A stretch of DNA of 64,000 nt from Aureimonas pseudogalii. GTDB taxonomy: Bacteria; Pseudomonadota; Alphaproteobacteria; Rhizobiales; Rhizobiaceae. Numbering within the stretch: the stretch's first letter is position 1; every line of letters starts with the position of its first letter. The notes under the pieces were generated by a model that had not been told where the DNA came from, did not search any database, and saw nothing but the letters and a program-made list of their open reading frames with translations. Location of the stretch: NCBI RefSeq assembly GCF_014196835.1, contig NZ_JACIEK010000001.1:434001-498000 (forward strand), written 5' to 3'. The translations under genes were made by a program, and so were the position numbers. Shown here piece after piece: positions 40,293-49,133 of the stretch.

Positions 40293-41629
40293 CAGGATCC
40301 GGCCACCGTCATCTCGCCGACGCGAAGGGTCGGCACGTCCACCGAGAAGCGCGGATCGCCGTCGTCGGCGGCCTCGATCGCGAGCAGCATGTCGCCGAGA
40401 TGGCCGGCGACGGTGAACTCCGAGACGGGATGGGTCAGCACGCCGTTCTCGATCATGAAGCCCGACGCGCCGCGCGAGTAGTCGCCGGTCACGAGATTGG
40501 CGCCCTGCCCGATCATCTCGGTGACGTAGATGCCCCGATTCGTATCGCGGATCAGGTCGGCCGGGCTGCGCGCGCCCTTGGTCAGCGAGACGTTGGTGGA
40601 GGAGGGCGAGACGCCGGAGGAAGAACGCGACGCTCGCCCGTTGGGCTGGAGGCCCAGCTCGCGCGCCGTGGCGCCGTCGAGCAGCCAGTGGCGCAGGATG
40701 CCGTCCTCCACCAGCGCCAGCCGCTCGCCGCGCAGGCCCTCGCCGTCGAAGGGGCGCGAGCCCGGACGGCGCACGAGCAGCGGCTCATCGAGGAGATCCA
40801 TGCCCTCCGGCAGGACACGGCTGCCCATCCGGTTCTTGAGGAAGCTGGTGCCGCGCGCGATGCCGGCGCCGTTGATCGCACCGAGAAGGCTGCCGATCAG
40901 CCCGCGCGAGACGCGCGGATCGAGCACGATGGGATAGCGGCCCGTCGGCACCTTGGCCGGCGAGAGACGACGCACCGCACGCTCGCCCGCCCGGCGGCCG
41001 ATCGCGTCCGCCGCGTCGAGATCGCCGGCATGCATGCGCGAATCGAAGTCGTAGTCGCGTTCCATGCCCGTGCCCTCGCCGGCGACGACGCTGACCGAGC
41101 GCGAATAGCCCGAACGCATCCGCCAGCCGCGAAAGCCCGTGCTCGTCACCAAGACGAGACCGGTGACGCCGGTGCCCGCGCTGGCGCCGCCCGAATTGGT
41201 GACGCCCGCGACGTCGAGCGCCGCGGCCTCCATCGCCTTCGCCGCCTCGACCAGCGCCTCGCCGGCGATCTCGGTGTCGTCGTAGAGGTCGAGATCGAGC
41301 TCGCCCGACGAGAGAAGCGCGGGGTCGGCGAGCCCGGCATAGGGGTCTTCCGGCGAGACCTTCGCCATCGCCACCGCGCGCTCGGCCAGGCGGTCGGCGT
41401 CAGCGCGGATGTCGGCGGAGACGGTCGCGACGCGCCGCCCGACGAAGACGCGTAAGGAAAGGTCGTCGCTCTCCGACGATTCCAGTTCCTCGACCTTGCC
41501 GAGCCGGACCTGCGCCGAGCGGGATCGCGAGAGGACCGACGCGGCGTCCGCCGCATCCGCGCCATGGCGGCGCGCGGCCCCGATCAACCGGTCGCCGAGG
41601 TCGGCCAGGCGCTGGATATCGTCGTTCAT
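40292..41629 (-). CDS. pmbA: TldD/PmbA family protein (PmbA/TldE-like)
   Basis: This 445-residue protein is the PmbA (TldE) member of the TldD/TldE pair, known to mature microcin B17 and CcdA in E. coli by proteolysis. It lacks the HExxxH zinc motif carried by TldD, as expected for the PmbA subunit. Family marks are the SESDDLSLRVF N-terminal region, RYPIVLDPRVSRGLIGSLLGAINGA and the C-terminal TGDYSRGASGFMIENG. The ATG at 41629 was chosen; longer upstream frames read into the promoter region of the divergent antiporter gene. No tldD is in the window. It heads the cluster ending in lpxK. Confidence 0.9.
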   Translation of the reverse strand: MNDDIQRLADLGDRLIGAARRHGADAADAASVLSRSRSAQVRLGKVEELESSESDDLSLRVFVGRRVATVSADIRADADRLAERAVAMAKVSPEDPYAGLADPALLSSGELDLDLYDDTEIAGEALVEAAKAMEAAALDVAGVTNSGGASAGTGVTGLVLVTSTGFRGWRMRSGYSRSVSVVAGEGTGMERDYDFDSRMHAGDLDAADAIGRRAGERAVRRLSPAKVPTGRYPIVLDPRVSRGLIGSLLGAINGAGIARGTSFLKNRMGSRVLPEGMDLLDEPLLVRRPGSRPFDGEGLRGERLALVEDGILRHWLLDGATARELGLQPNGRASRSSSGVSPSSTNVSLTKGARSPADLIRDTNRGIYVTEMIGQGANLVTGDYSRGASGFMIENGVLTHPVSEFTVAGHLGDMLLAIEAADDGDPRFSVDVPTLRVGEMTVAGS

Positions 41630-41735
41630 CGTGAAAACCGCCGAAGCTTTTGCATCCGCACCATCTATTATGCGATTCGCGTCAATCAAGCTGCTGCTTC
41701 GGCGCGGCAGGCGATTCGATCTTGCGGGAGACCCC

Positions 41736-43598
41736 ATGGAAGAGACCGCGCCGCTGTTTCTGGAAGTCCTCCTCATTCTCGGCGGCGGCATCGTCGCGGG
41801 AACGCTGTTCAAGCGCATCGGCCTCGGGACCGTGCTCGGCTATCTCTTCGCCGGCATCGTGCTCGGGCCGGTGCTGCGCGTGATCGAGAGCGGCAAGGGC
41901 GAGATCCTCCATATCGGCGAACTCGGCGTCGTGTTCCTGCTCTTCATCATCGGTCTGGAGCTGAAGCTCTCGCGCCTCTGGTCGCTGCGTCGCCAGATCT
42001 TCGGTCTCGGCCTCGCGCAGGTGCTTCTCACCGGCGCGGTGCTCGCCGGCCTCCTCATGCTGCTGCCGCTCGGCTGGCGCGCCGCGAGCGTCATCGGCTT
42101 CGGCCTCGCGCTCTCCTCCACCGCCTTCGCGCTGCAGCTTCTGCAGGAATCGGGCAGCCTCAACACGCGTTTCGGGCAGGCGTCCTTCTCGGTGCTCCTG
42201 TTCCAGGATCTCGCCATCGTGCCGCTGCTGGCGCTGCTGCCGGTGCTGGCGCCCGGCGGTGGCGCGGAGGCCGCGGCGGGGATCGATCCCGTGGCGATCG
42301 CCAAGTCCTTCGGCGCGCTGCTGCTGCTCGTGCTGGCCGGGCGCTATCTCATCAACCCGCTGTTTCGCGTGCTTGCCAATGCCGGCGCGCGCGAGGTGAT
42401 GATCGCCGCGGCGCTCTTCGTGGTACTGGCCTCGGCGCTTCTCATGGGCCTTGCCGGATTCTCGATGGCGATGGGCTCCTTCATCGCCGGCGTGCTTCTG
42501 GCCGAATCCTCCTACCGGCACGAGCTGGAAGCCAATATCGACCCGTTCCGCGGCCTGCTGCTTGGCCTGTTCTTCATCGCCGTCGGCCTGTCGCTCGACA
42601 TCGCGGTGATCCGCGACAACTGGTGGATCATCCTCCTCGGCGCGCCCGCGCTGATGGCGGTGAAGGCGGCGATCCTCTATCCGCTCTGCCGCGTCTTCGG
42701 CGAGAATCACGCTAACGCCCTGCGCACCAGCCTCGTGCTGCCGCAGGGCGGCGAGTTCGCCTTCGTGCTGTTCTCGGCCGCCAGCGGCGCGGCGATCTTC
42801 GACGGCGCGGTGGGCTCGCTCCTCGTCGCCGTCGTCACGCTGTCGATGGCGCTCACCCCCCTCACCGCCTATCTCGGCCGCCGGCTGACGGAGGAGGAGG
42901 ACGACGAGGGCGAGCAACTGGAGGAGGATTTCGAGGGCGCCGGCTCCGACATCCTGATGATCGGCTTCTCGCGCTTCGGGCAGATGGCGGCGCAGGTGCT
43001 GCTCTCCAGCGGCCTGGAGATGACGATCCTCGATTCCTCGGCCGAGCGCATCAAGACCGCCGGTCGCTTCGGCTTCCGCATCTATTTCGGCTCGGGGCTG
43101 CGGCGCGAGGTGCTGGAGGCCGCCGGCATCCGGCAGGCGAAGATCGTGGCGGTCTGCACCAACAAGCCGGAGGTGACGAACCAGATCGTCGATCTCATCC
43201 GCTCGGAATTTCCGAACGTGTCGCTCTTCGTGCGCTCCTACGACCGAAACCACTCGCTGGTGCTGCGCGAGCGCGGCGTCTCGTTCGAGATCCGCGAGAC
43301 GCTGGAATCGGCGCTGCGCTTCGGCGGCCAGACGCTGGAAGAGCTCGGCTTCGAGACGGCCCGGGTGCGCGAGATCGTCGAGGACGTGCGCAAGCGCGAT
43401 GCCGAGCGTCTGGTGCTGCAGCAGGCCCGAGGCCTCGGCGCCGGCGGCAGCGTCTTCGCGCCGAACAAGGCGACGCCGGAACCGCTGGTCAAGCCGCGCG
43501 CCGGGCGCGACGGCGAACCGGCGGGCCCCAAGCGCCGGCCGCGGGGGCAGAAGCCGCTCAGCGTGCGGCTGGCCGAGGAGTCCGCCGCCGCCGATTGA
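41736..43598 (+). CDS. Monovalent cation:proton antiporter-2 family protein (KefB-like)
   Basis: This 620-residue inner-membrane protein combines an about 12-segment CPA2 exchanger domain (residues 1-385) with a C-terminal cytoplasmic RCK/TrkA-N domain whose ILMIGFSRFGQMAAQ marks a Rossmann nucleotide-binding site. It resembles KefB/KefC potassium-efflux antiporters: the QDLAIVPLLALLP and PQGGEFAFVLF motifs are typical. It probably releases K+ in exchange for protons under electrophile or pH stress. The start has a GGGAG ribosome binding site at 41726-41730. The last 60 residues are a basic disordered tail. It is divergent from pmbA, 106 bases away. Confidence 0.9.
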   Translation: MEETAPLFLEVLLILGGGIVAGTLFKRIGLGTVLGYLFAGIVLGPVLRVIESGKGEILHIGELGVVFLLFIIGLELKLSRLWSLRRQIFGLGLAQVLLTGAVLAGLLMLLPLGWRAASVIGFGLALSSTAFALQLLQESGSLNTRFGQASFSVLLFQDLAIVPLLALLPVLAPGGGAEAAAGIDPVAIAKSFGALLLLVLAGRYLINPLFRVLANAGAREVMIAAALFVVLASALLMGLAGFSMAMGSFIAGVLLAESSYRHELEANIDPFRGLLLGLFFIAVGLSLDIAVIRDNWWIILLGAPALMAVKAAILYPLCRVFGENHANALRTSLVLPQGGEFAFVLFSAASGAAIFDGAVGSLLVAVVTLSMALTPLTAYLGRRLTEEEDDEGEQLEEDFEGAGSDILMIGFSRFGQMAAQVLLSSGLEMTILDSSAERIKTAGRFGFRIYFGSGLRREVLEAAGIRQAKIVAVCTNKPEVTNQIVDLIRSEFPNVSLFVRSYDRNHSLVLRERGVSFEIRETLESALRFGGQTLEELGFETARVREIVEDVRKRDAERLVLQQARGLGAGGSVFAPNKATPEPLVKPRAGRDGEPAGPKRRPRGQKPLSVRLAEESAAAD

Positions 43599-43625
43599 TC
43601 CGGCGACGGCGCATGACGCCAGGTC

Positions 43626-43844
43626 TCACTTCGCCTTGTGGACCTCGCTGTCCTTCTTCAACGCCTCGGCGCCGTCCTCCTGCTTCACGAGATAGGCGGG
43701 CTCGTCCTTCGTGGCGTTGCGAGTGATCTCCTTGCCCTTGATCTCTTTCGTCACCTTGTCGGTGAAGGTCTCCTCGACCTTACCGGTCGCGGTGCCCTTG
43801 CCGTATTTCCACTCGACCTCGGTGCCCTTGCGAATGCCTGTCAT
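43626..43844 (-). CDS. DUF2945 (hypervirulence-associated TUDOR domain) protein
   Basis: This 72-residue protein has the DUF2945 pattern, GTEVEWKYGKGTATGKVEETFTDKV followed by K(G/D)xxExxYLVKQEDG, a small SH3/tudor-like barrel. A highly charged Lys/Glu-rich composition is visible. The family is known from fungi and bacteria; a role in stress or nucleic-acid/peptide binding is only suggested. The start MTGIRKG was chosen over an upstream frame. The gene converges on the antiporter gene (27 bases apart) and is divergent from topoisomerase IB. Confidence 0.8.
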   Translation of the reverse strand: MTGIRKGTEVEWKYGKGTATGKVEETFTDKVTKEIKGKEITRNATKDEPAYLVKQEDGAEALKKDSEVHKAK

Positions 43845-44018
43845 GATGCCGTCTCCGATGATGGTTGGCGGGGCAATGCGGGCGCCGCATCCCTCGTTCC
43901 CCGACGAATGCCGCAAGCGGCGGGGTTGAATCGTCGCAGCCCACGCCGCTCTGTGCGCGCAAGGGAACGACGCGGCGCGAAAGGGCGTTGGCTCGCACGA
44001 TCACCGGTGTGCCCGTCC

Positions 44019-45056
44019 ATGAACAAGCGTCTCGAATTCCATGCCCTGCGCTTCGGCCTTCTTATGGTCGATCCCGCCGACTTCACGGTCGAGCGGCGCA
44101 AGCACGGAAGCCAGCATCGCATCGTCTTCGCCGGCGGCGAGACGATCACCGACAAGCGGCTGAAGGCGCGGGTCAAGGCGCTGGTGATCCCGCCCGCCTG
44201 GGCCGACGTGAAGATCTGCGTCGAGGAGAACGGCCATATCCAGGCGATCGGGCGCGACGAGAAAGGCCGGCTGCAATACCGTTACCACGACGACTGGGTG
44301 AACGTGCGCAACGCCGTGAAGACCGAGCGCCTGCTGCGCTTCGGCCGGGCGCTGCCGAAGCTGCGCAGGCGGATGGAAAAGGATCTTCGCCGACCCGCGC
44401 TGGACGAACGCACCACCTCCGCCGTCGCCGCCCGGCTGATCGACGTCGCCGCGATGCGCCCGGGACACGAGAAGTACGCCGAGGACGGCGGGCGCGGCGT
44501 CGCGTCGCTGCGCAAGGGAGACCTGCGCCTCGGCAAAAGCCGTGCGGTGCTCAAGTTCGTCGGCAAGTCGCGCAAGCTCAACGTCATCGAGATCGAGGAC
44601 CGCAACCTCGTGCGCTCGCTCGAGAAGATGCGCGCCGGGCGCGGCAAGCGCCTGTTCCACTATCGCGGCGCCGACCACAAGGCCCATGACCTGACCGCCA
44701 ACCGGCTGAACGCCTACCTGCGCGATTCCGCCGGCAAGCGGATTTCGGCCAAGGACTTCCGCACTTTCCACGGATCGGCCGAGGCTCTGCGCTTTCTGGT
44801 CGAGGAGGTGAAGCCGGCGGAGACCGACACCGAGGCCAAACGCAAGCGCGCCGTGGCGAAGGCCATGCGCGCCGTCAGCGAGGTGCTGCGCAACACGCCA
44901 GCCGTGGCGCGCGCGTCCTACGTCCATCCCGAGATCGTCTCGGCCTTCGAGGAAGAGCGCCTGCCGCGAAATCTGCTGAAGGGGCGCAGGCGCGAAGGGC
45001 TGACGAAAGTGGAGAGCGGGTTGATGCGCTTTCTCGAAGAGACCGCTACCGCCTGA
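44019..45056 (+). CDS. DNA topoisomerase IB
   Basis: This 345-residue protein is a bacterial (poxvirus-like) type IB topoisomerase that relaxes supercoils through a 3'-phosphotyrosyl intermediate. An N-terminal DNA-clamp domain (ALVIPPAWADVKIC...GHIQAIGRDEKGRLQYRYHDDW) is followed by the catalytic domain. That domain has the Arg in AAMRPGHEKYAEDGG, the K(F)VGKSRK and DFRTFHGS regions, and the nucleophilic Tyr in RASYVHPEI. It appears to be a single gene, starting with ATG 44019 and convergent with a patatin gene. Family members are stress-related or accessory; there is no sign of recent transfer in base composition. Confidence 0.93.
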   Translation: MNKRLEFHALRFGLLMVDPADFTVERRKHGSQHRIVFAGGETITDKRLKARVKALVIPPAWADVKICVEENGHIQAIGRDEKGRLQYRYHDDWVNVRNAVKTERLLRFGRALPKLRRRMEKDLRRPALDERTTSAVAARLIDVAAMRPGHEKYAEDGGRGVASLRKGDLRLGKSRAVLKFVGKSRKLNVIEIEDRNLVRSLEKMRAGRGKRLFHYRGADHKAHDLTANRLNAYLRDSAGKRISAKDFRTFHGSAEALRFLVEEVKPAETDTEAKRKRAVAKAMRAVSEVLRNTPAVARASYVHPEIVSAFEEERLPRNLLKGRRREGLTKVESGLMRFLEETATA

Positions 45057-45082
45057 ACCCCACCGCCTGAACCGCCATGCGC

Positions 45083-45997
45083 TCAGGCGACCGTGCGCGC
45101 CACCTCCTCCGGCGATGGCCGCCCGAGCGGCCAGCCGCGGCCCGCGAAGGCCGCCTCGATGGCGCGCTTGGTCTGTTCGCGCACCGGGCTCGTCTCTTCC
45201 ACGATCACGCGGGCGCGCAGGAAGTCGAGCACGCCATAGCCGGACACCGCCGGCTGCACGAAGATCTCCGGCGCCCCGCAGGCGAGCTTGGCGCGGATGA
45301 TCGCCTGCATCATCAACTGCGAGGCGCCGAACATCGTCTCGATCGGACGCGGCAGGGGCGCGCCGGAGGCGACCGGCCCGCCGGTGACGTCGCAGGCGAC
45401 CACGAGGTCGCAGCCGCGAGCGGCCACGTCGAAGGGCAGCGGATTGGTGATGCCGCCGTCGACCAGCACCACACCGTCGCGCCGCACCGGACGAAACACC
45501 GCGGGAATGGCAGCGGAGGCGGCGATTGCGGATGGAAGGGGCCCGCTCGTCAGTTCGCATTCGCGGCCGGCGAAGAAGTCGGTGGCGATGACCGTCAGCG
45601 GGATCGCGAGATCCTCGAACTGGCCGGGCACGCGCGCCGGCAGGAAGGCCGCGATGACCCGCTCGGCATTGAGCTGCCCGAACCGCAGCCCGCCTTCCGC
45701 GATGAACTCGGCGAAGGAAGGCGGCCGCGTGCGCCAGAGCGTGCCGACCACGAGGCGGCGGTTGGCGAGCGCCTCGAACACATGGGCACGGATCTCCCGC
45801 GCCGTGAGGCCGGCCGCGAAGGCCGCGCCGATCAGCGCTCCGATCGACGATCCCGCGATCCGCGCGGGCTTGAGGCTGAGATCGTCGAAGGCCTGGAGAA
45901 CGTGGATATGTGCGAGGCCCCGCGCCCCGCCGCCGCCGAGCGCGAGGCCGATGCTGGGATCGGAGAGCGGAGAGGGAGAAGTGGGACTAACGGACAT
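45083..45997 (-). CDS. Patatin-like phospholipase family protein
   Basis: This 304-residue protein has the patatin fold: oxyanion-hole loop GGGGARG (residues 20-26), nucleophile elbow GSSIG and the catalytic Asp in VDGGITNP, with the Ser-Asp dyad intact. It resembles the RssA / NTE-type cytoplasmic patatins rather than secreted ExoU-like toxins, since no signal peptide is seen. It may hydrolyse lysophospholipids or act in membrane turnover. It follows the M16 peptidase pair (117 bases upstream on the minus strand) and could be transcribed from its own promoter. Confidence 0.88.
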   Translation of the reverse strand: MSVSPTSPSPLSDPSIGLALGGGGARGLAHIHVLQAFDDLSLKPARIAGSSIGALIGAAFAAGLTAREIRAHVFEALANRRLVVGTLWRTRPPSFAEFIAEGGLRFGQLNAERVIAAFLPARVPGQFEDLAIPLTVIATDFFAGRECELTSGPLPSAIAASAAIPAVFRPVRRDGVVLVDGGITNPLPFDVAARGCDLVVACDVTGGPVASGAPLPRPIETMFGASQLMMQAIIRAKLACGAPEIFVQPAVSGYGVLDFLRARVIVEETSPVREQTKRAIEAAFAGRGWPLGRPSPEEVARTVA

Positions 45998-46114
45998 CGG
46001 CAGGCTTCCCCTCTCGTCCGGCGCCCCATCACGGGATGGCGGACGAGAAGGGTCCGAGACGCTGGAAAGTGAAGATGGGCGGCGGGACCGCTTCTGTCAG
46101 CCCCGCCCGCCCGA

Positions 46115-47443
46115 TCAGGCGGCGGGACCGACGGTGATGACAGTCGGCTCAACCGAAAGGAGGCGCTTGGCCACCGCTTTGACGTCGTCGAGCGTCACCG
46201 CGTCGATCAGCGCCTGCCGGCGGTCGATATAGTCGATGCCGAGATCGTCGAGTTGGATGCCGACGAGGGTGGAGGCGATCGACAGCGACGAGGAGAGGTT
46301 CTGCACGGCGTAGGAGCCCTTCACGAAGGCCTTCGCCTTGTCGAGTTCCTCCGCCGACGGCCCGTTTTCGGCCAGCTGCTTCAACTGCTCGCGGATGATC
46401 GCGACGCTTTCCGCCGCCTTGTCGGCCCGCGTCGCGGTGGAGCCGGCCAGCAGCGACGCGTGGTCGTAGTTCGACAGCGAGGACCCGGCGCCGTAGGCCA
46501 GACCCCGCTTCTCGCGGATCTCCTGGTAGAGGCGCGAGGTGAAGGAGCCGCCGCCGAGCACATGGTTGGCGAGATAGGCGGCGAAGAAGTCCGGCGCGTC
46601 GCGCTTGACGCCGGGCAGCACGAACTGGATCTGCGTCTGCGGCACGGCGAGCGTCACCGCCTCCACCTTGCCCGTCACCGGCTGCACGTCGGGGACGGTC
46701 GTCAGTTCCGCCGTCTGGCGCAGCGGGCCGAACACCTCGTCGAGACGCCGGCCGAGCGTCGCCGCGTCGATCGCCCCGACGACGCCGACCACGAGATTGT
46801 CGCGCCCGAAGGTCGTCTGGCGGAAGGCTCTGAGATCGTCGGCCGTGACCGTGTTCAACGTCGCGACCGTGCCCTCGACGGGGCGCGAATAGGGATGGTC
46901 CGGGAAGACAGTCGTGCGGAAGGCCTTGCCGGCGAGCGTGCCGGGATCGTTCTCCTCCGAGACGATGCCCGCCGCGATCTGGCCGCGGATGCGCGCCACC
47001 GGCTCCTCGTCGAAGCGCGGCTCGTTGACCGAAAGGCGCAGCAGGTCGAAGGCGGCATCCTCGTTCTCGACGATGGTGCGGAAGTTGCCGGAGAAATTGT
47101 CGTAGCCGGCATCGTAGGAGAGGCTGACGCCGAGTTCGTCGAGCTTGCCCTGGAAGGCCTGGCTGGTGATGTCGCCGGCGCCCTCGTCGAGAAGCCCCGA
47201 GAGAAGGTTGGCGATGCCCTCCTTGCCCGGCTTGTCCTGCGTCGAGCCCGCGCCCTCGAAGGCGAAGCGCATGGCGATCAGCGGGTTGGTGTAGTCCTCG
47301 ACCAGAAGCGCCTTGATGCCGCCAGGGCTCGTCACCTCCTGGATGTCGACGGCTTGGGCCACCGTCGCGAGGCCGAGCGATGCCAGGCCCGTGAAGCCGA
47401 GGGCGAGCGTCGCCCGGCGAAACGAATGGAGAAGAGCGTTCAT
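46115..47443 (-). CDS. M16 family peptidase subunit lacking the zinc motif
   Basis: This 442-residue secreted protein has a signal peptide (cleavage near AQAVD, residue 32) and the two-domain M16 architecture. The position of the HxxEH zinc motif reads GIANLLSGLLDEG, so it is not a metalloprotease on its own. The R/Y substrate-binding motif (YQEIREKRGLAYGAG) is present in the C-terminal domain. In known two-subunit M16 enzymes one partner supplies zinc and the other this R/Y pair. The partner gene ends 17 bases upstream on the same strand, so the pair is probably a heterodimer in the periplasm. Confidence 0.9.
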   Translation of the reverse strand: MNALLHSFRRATLALGFTGLASLGLATVAQAVDIQEVTSPGGIKALLVEDYTNPLIAMRFAFEGAGSTQDKPGKEGIANLLSGLLDEGAGDITSQAFQGKLDELGVSLSYDAGYDNFSGNFRTIVENEDAAFDLLRLSVNEPRFDEEPVARIRGQIAAGIVSEENDPGTLAGKAFRTTVFPDHPYSRPVEGTVATLNTVTADDLRAFRQTTFGRDNLVVGVVGAIDAATLGRRLDEVFGPLRQTAELTTVPDVQPVTGKVEAVTLAVPQTQIQFVLPGVKRDAPDFFAAYLANHVLGGGSFTSRLYQEIREKRGLAYGAGSSLSNYDHASLLAGSTATRADKAAESVAIIREQLKQLAENGPSAEELDKAKAFVKGSYAVQNLSSSLSIASTLVGIQLDDLGIDYIDRRQALIDAVTLDDVKAVAKRLLSVEPTVITVGPAA

Positions 47444-47460
47444 AGAATGGGATCCGTTCG

Positions 47461-49035
47461 TCAGGAGCGCGTGTCGCCGGGCGCCGGAGCGCCGGCCGCC
47501 GGGTCCACCGCGCCGGCGGCGGCGGGCGTGCCCTCGGGCGCCTTGGCGTCGGCCGCCGTCTCGGCGGCGGCCGGCAGCAGCGTGCCGGTGACCGAGCGTT
47601 TCTTGTCGAGAATGGCGCGCGCCGCGGCGTTCACCTGATCGACGCTCACGGCCTCGATCCGCTCCGGCCAGCTCTCGACGTCGGCGATGGTCTGACCGGT
47701 GGAGAGCGCGGCGCCGTAGCGGCGCGCCATCGAGGTCTGGTTGTCGCGCTGGTAGATCAGCGCCTTGCGCACCCGGTTCTTGGCGGCCTCGAGCTCGGCC
47801 GGCGTCACGCCGTCCTTGACGAGCCGCACGATCTCGCCGTCGATGGCCGCTTCCACCTGCGCCAGCGTCGCCTCGCCGCGCGGCGTGCCGTAGGTCATGA
47901 ACTGCCCGTCGTCAAGCGCCGTGCCCTGGTAGTAGGCGCCGGTGCCGGCGGCGATGCCCTGCTCCACCACGAGTGCGCGATAGAGCCGGCTGGTGGTGCC
48001 GCCGCCGAGAATGTCGGCGAGGAGATCGAGCGCCTCGGCCTCGCCGGGCTCGGCATTGTTCTCGGAAGGGGCGAGATAGGTAGTCTGGACGCTTGGCTGC
48101 GTGACCCGCGCGTCCGACAGCGAGACGGTGCGCGCGGCCAGCGGCTCGGGCTCCTGCGGGCGCTGGCGCTCGCCGGGCTCGGCGCGCCGCTTCACCTGGC
48201 CGTAGGTCTCCTCGGCATAGGCGCGCACCTGATCGAGCGTCACGTCGCCGGCCACCAGCAGCGTCGCGTTGTTGGGCGTGTAGTACTTGTCGTAGAAGGC
48301 GATCGCCTGGTCGCGCGACAGCTTCTCCATCTCCTGCCGCCAGCCGATCACCGGCGTGCCGTAGGGGCTGTTGGCGAAGAGCGCGGCGTCCACCGCCTCG
48401 GAGAGCTGCGCGCCGGGGTCGTTGTCGACCCGCATCCGGCGCTCTTCGAGAATGACGTCGCGCTCGGGCAGCACCGCCTCGTCGGAGAGGACGAGGTTCT
48501 CCATGCGGTCGGCCTCGAAGGCCATCATCTCGCGCAGCTGCTCTACCGGCACCTGCTGGTAGTAGGCCGTGTAGTCGTAGGAGGTGAAGGCGTTCTCCGA
48601 GCCGCCGACCGCGGCCACCGCCGCCGAGAAGGCGCCGTCGGGATGGGCCTTCGTGCCCTTGAACATCAGGTGTTCGAGGAAGTGGGCGATGCCCGACTGG
48701 CCGCGCGCCTCGTCGGCCGAGCCGACGCGGTACCAGATCATCTGCGTGGCGATGGGCGCGCGATGGTCGGGCAGCACCACGACCTGCAGGCCGTTGTCCA
48801 GCGTGAAGCTCTCGATCGCCGGGCGCTTAGCCTCGGCAGCCGCGGCTGCCGGCGTCGGGGCTGCCGGCGTCGGAGTGGCGGGGCTCGTTTTGGTGGCGCT
48901 CGCGGCCGGGCGCGGGGCCTCCTGCGCGAAGGCGGGCGTCAGGGCGGTGGCACCCAGCGCCAGCGCCAGAAGCGAGGTGCCGGCCGAGCGGACGAGCGAC
49001 GTCCGGCACAGGACCTTCCGGGACAGGGACTTCAT
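47461..49035 (-). CDS. M16 family zinc metallopeptidase (catalytic partner)
   Basis: This 524-residue periplasmic protease has a signal peptide ending near PAFAQE. An Ala/Pro-rich linker follows, then the catalytic HFLEH (HxxEH) with the downstream Glu in VILEERRMRVD. An Ala/Pro-rich tail of about 40 residues ends the protein. It should cleave peptides or small misfolded proteins. ATG 49035 directly begins the signal peptide; an upstream frame does not. The neighbouring gene encodes a zinc-less M16 protein with the R/Y motif, which completes the active site. Genes rsmD and rluB lie upstream on the same strand. Confidence 0.92.
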   Translation of the reverse strand: MKSLSRKVLCRTSLVRSAGTSLLALALGATALTPAFAQEAPRPAASATKTSPATPTPAAPTPAAAAAEAKRPAIESFTLDNGLQVVVLPDHRAPIATQMIWYRVGSADEARGQSGIAHFLEHLMFKGTKAHPDGAFSAAVAAVGGSENAFTSYDYTAYYQQVPVEQLREMMAFEADRMENLVLSDEAVLPERDVILEERRMRVDNDPGAQLSEAVDAALFANSPYGTPVIGWRQEMEKLSRDQAIAFYDKYYTPNNATLLVAGDVTLDQVRAYAEETYGQVKRRAEPGERQRPQEPEPLAARTVSLSDARVTQPSVQTTYLAPSENNAEPGEAEALDLLADILGGGTTSRLYRALVVEQGIAAGTGAYYQGTALDDGQFMTYGTPRGEATLAQVEAAIDGEIVRLVKDGVTPAELEAAKNRVRKALIYQRDNQTSMARRYGAALSTGQTIADVESWPERIEAVSVDQVNAAARAILDKKRSVTGTLLPAAAETAADAKAPEGTPAAAGAVDPAAGAPAPGDTRS

Positions 49036-49133
49036 CGTCGGGCGTTTCCTCGTGTTGCGTCGGGCATCTCGCCGTCCGATATGGCGGACGGCGAGGAAAG
49101 GAGCCAATTACGTTTTTGTAAGGGCTTGGAATC

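Noticed and set aside
45049-45072. Direct duplication of ACCGCCTGAACC around the topoisomerase IB stop
   Set aside because: Only 12 bases, twice, in a gap of 26 bases; probably a local slippage with no evident function.
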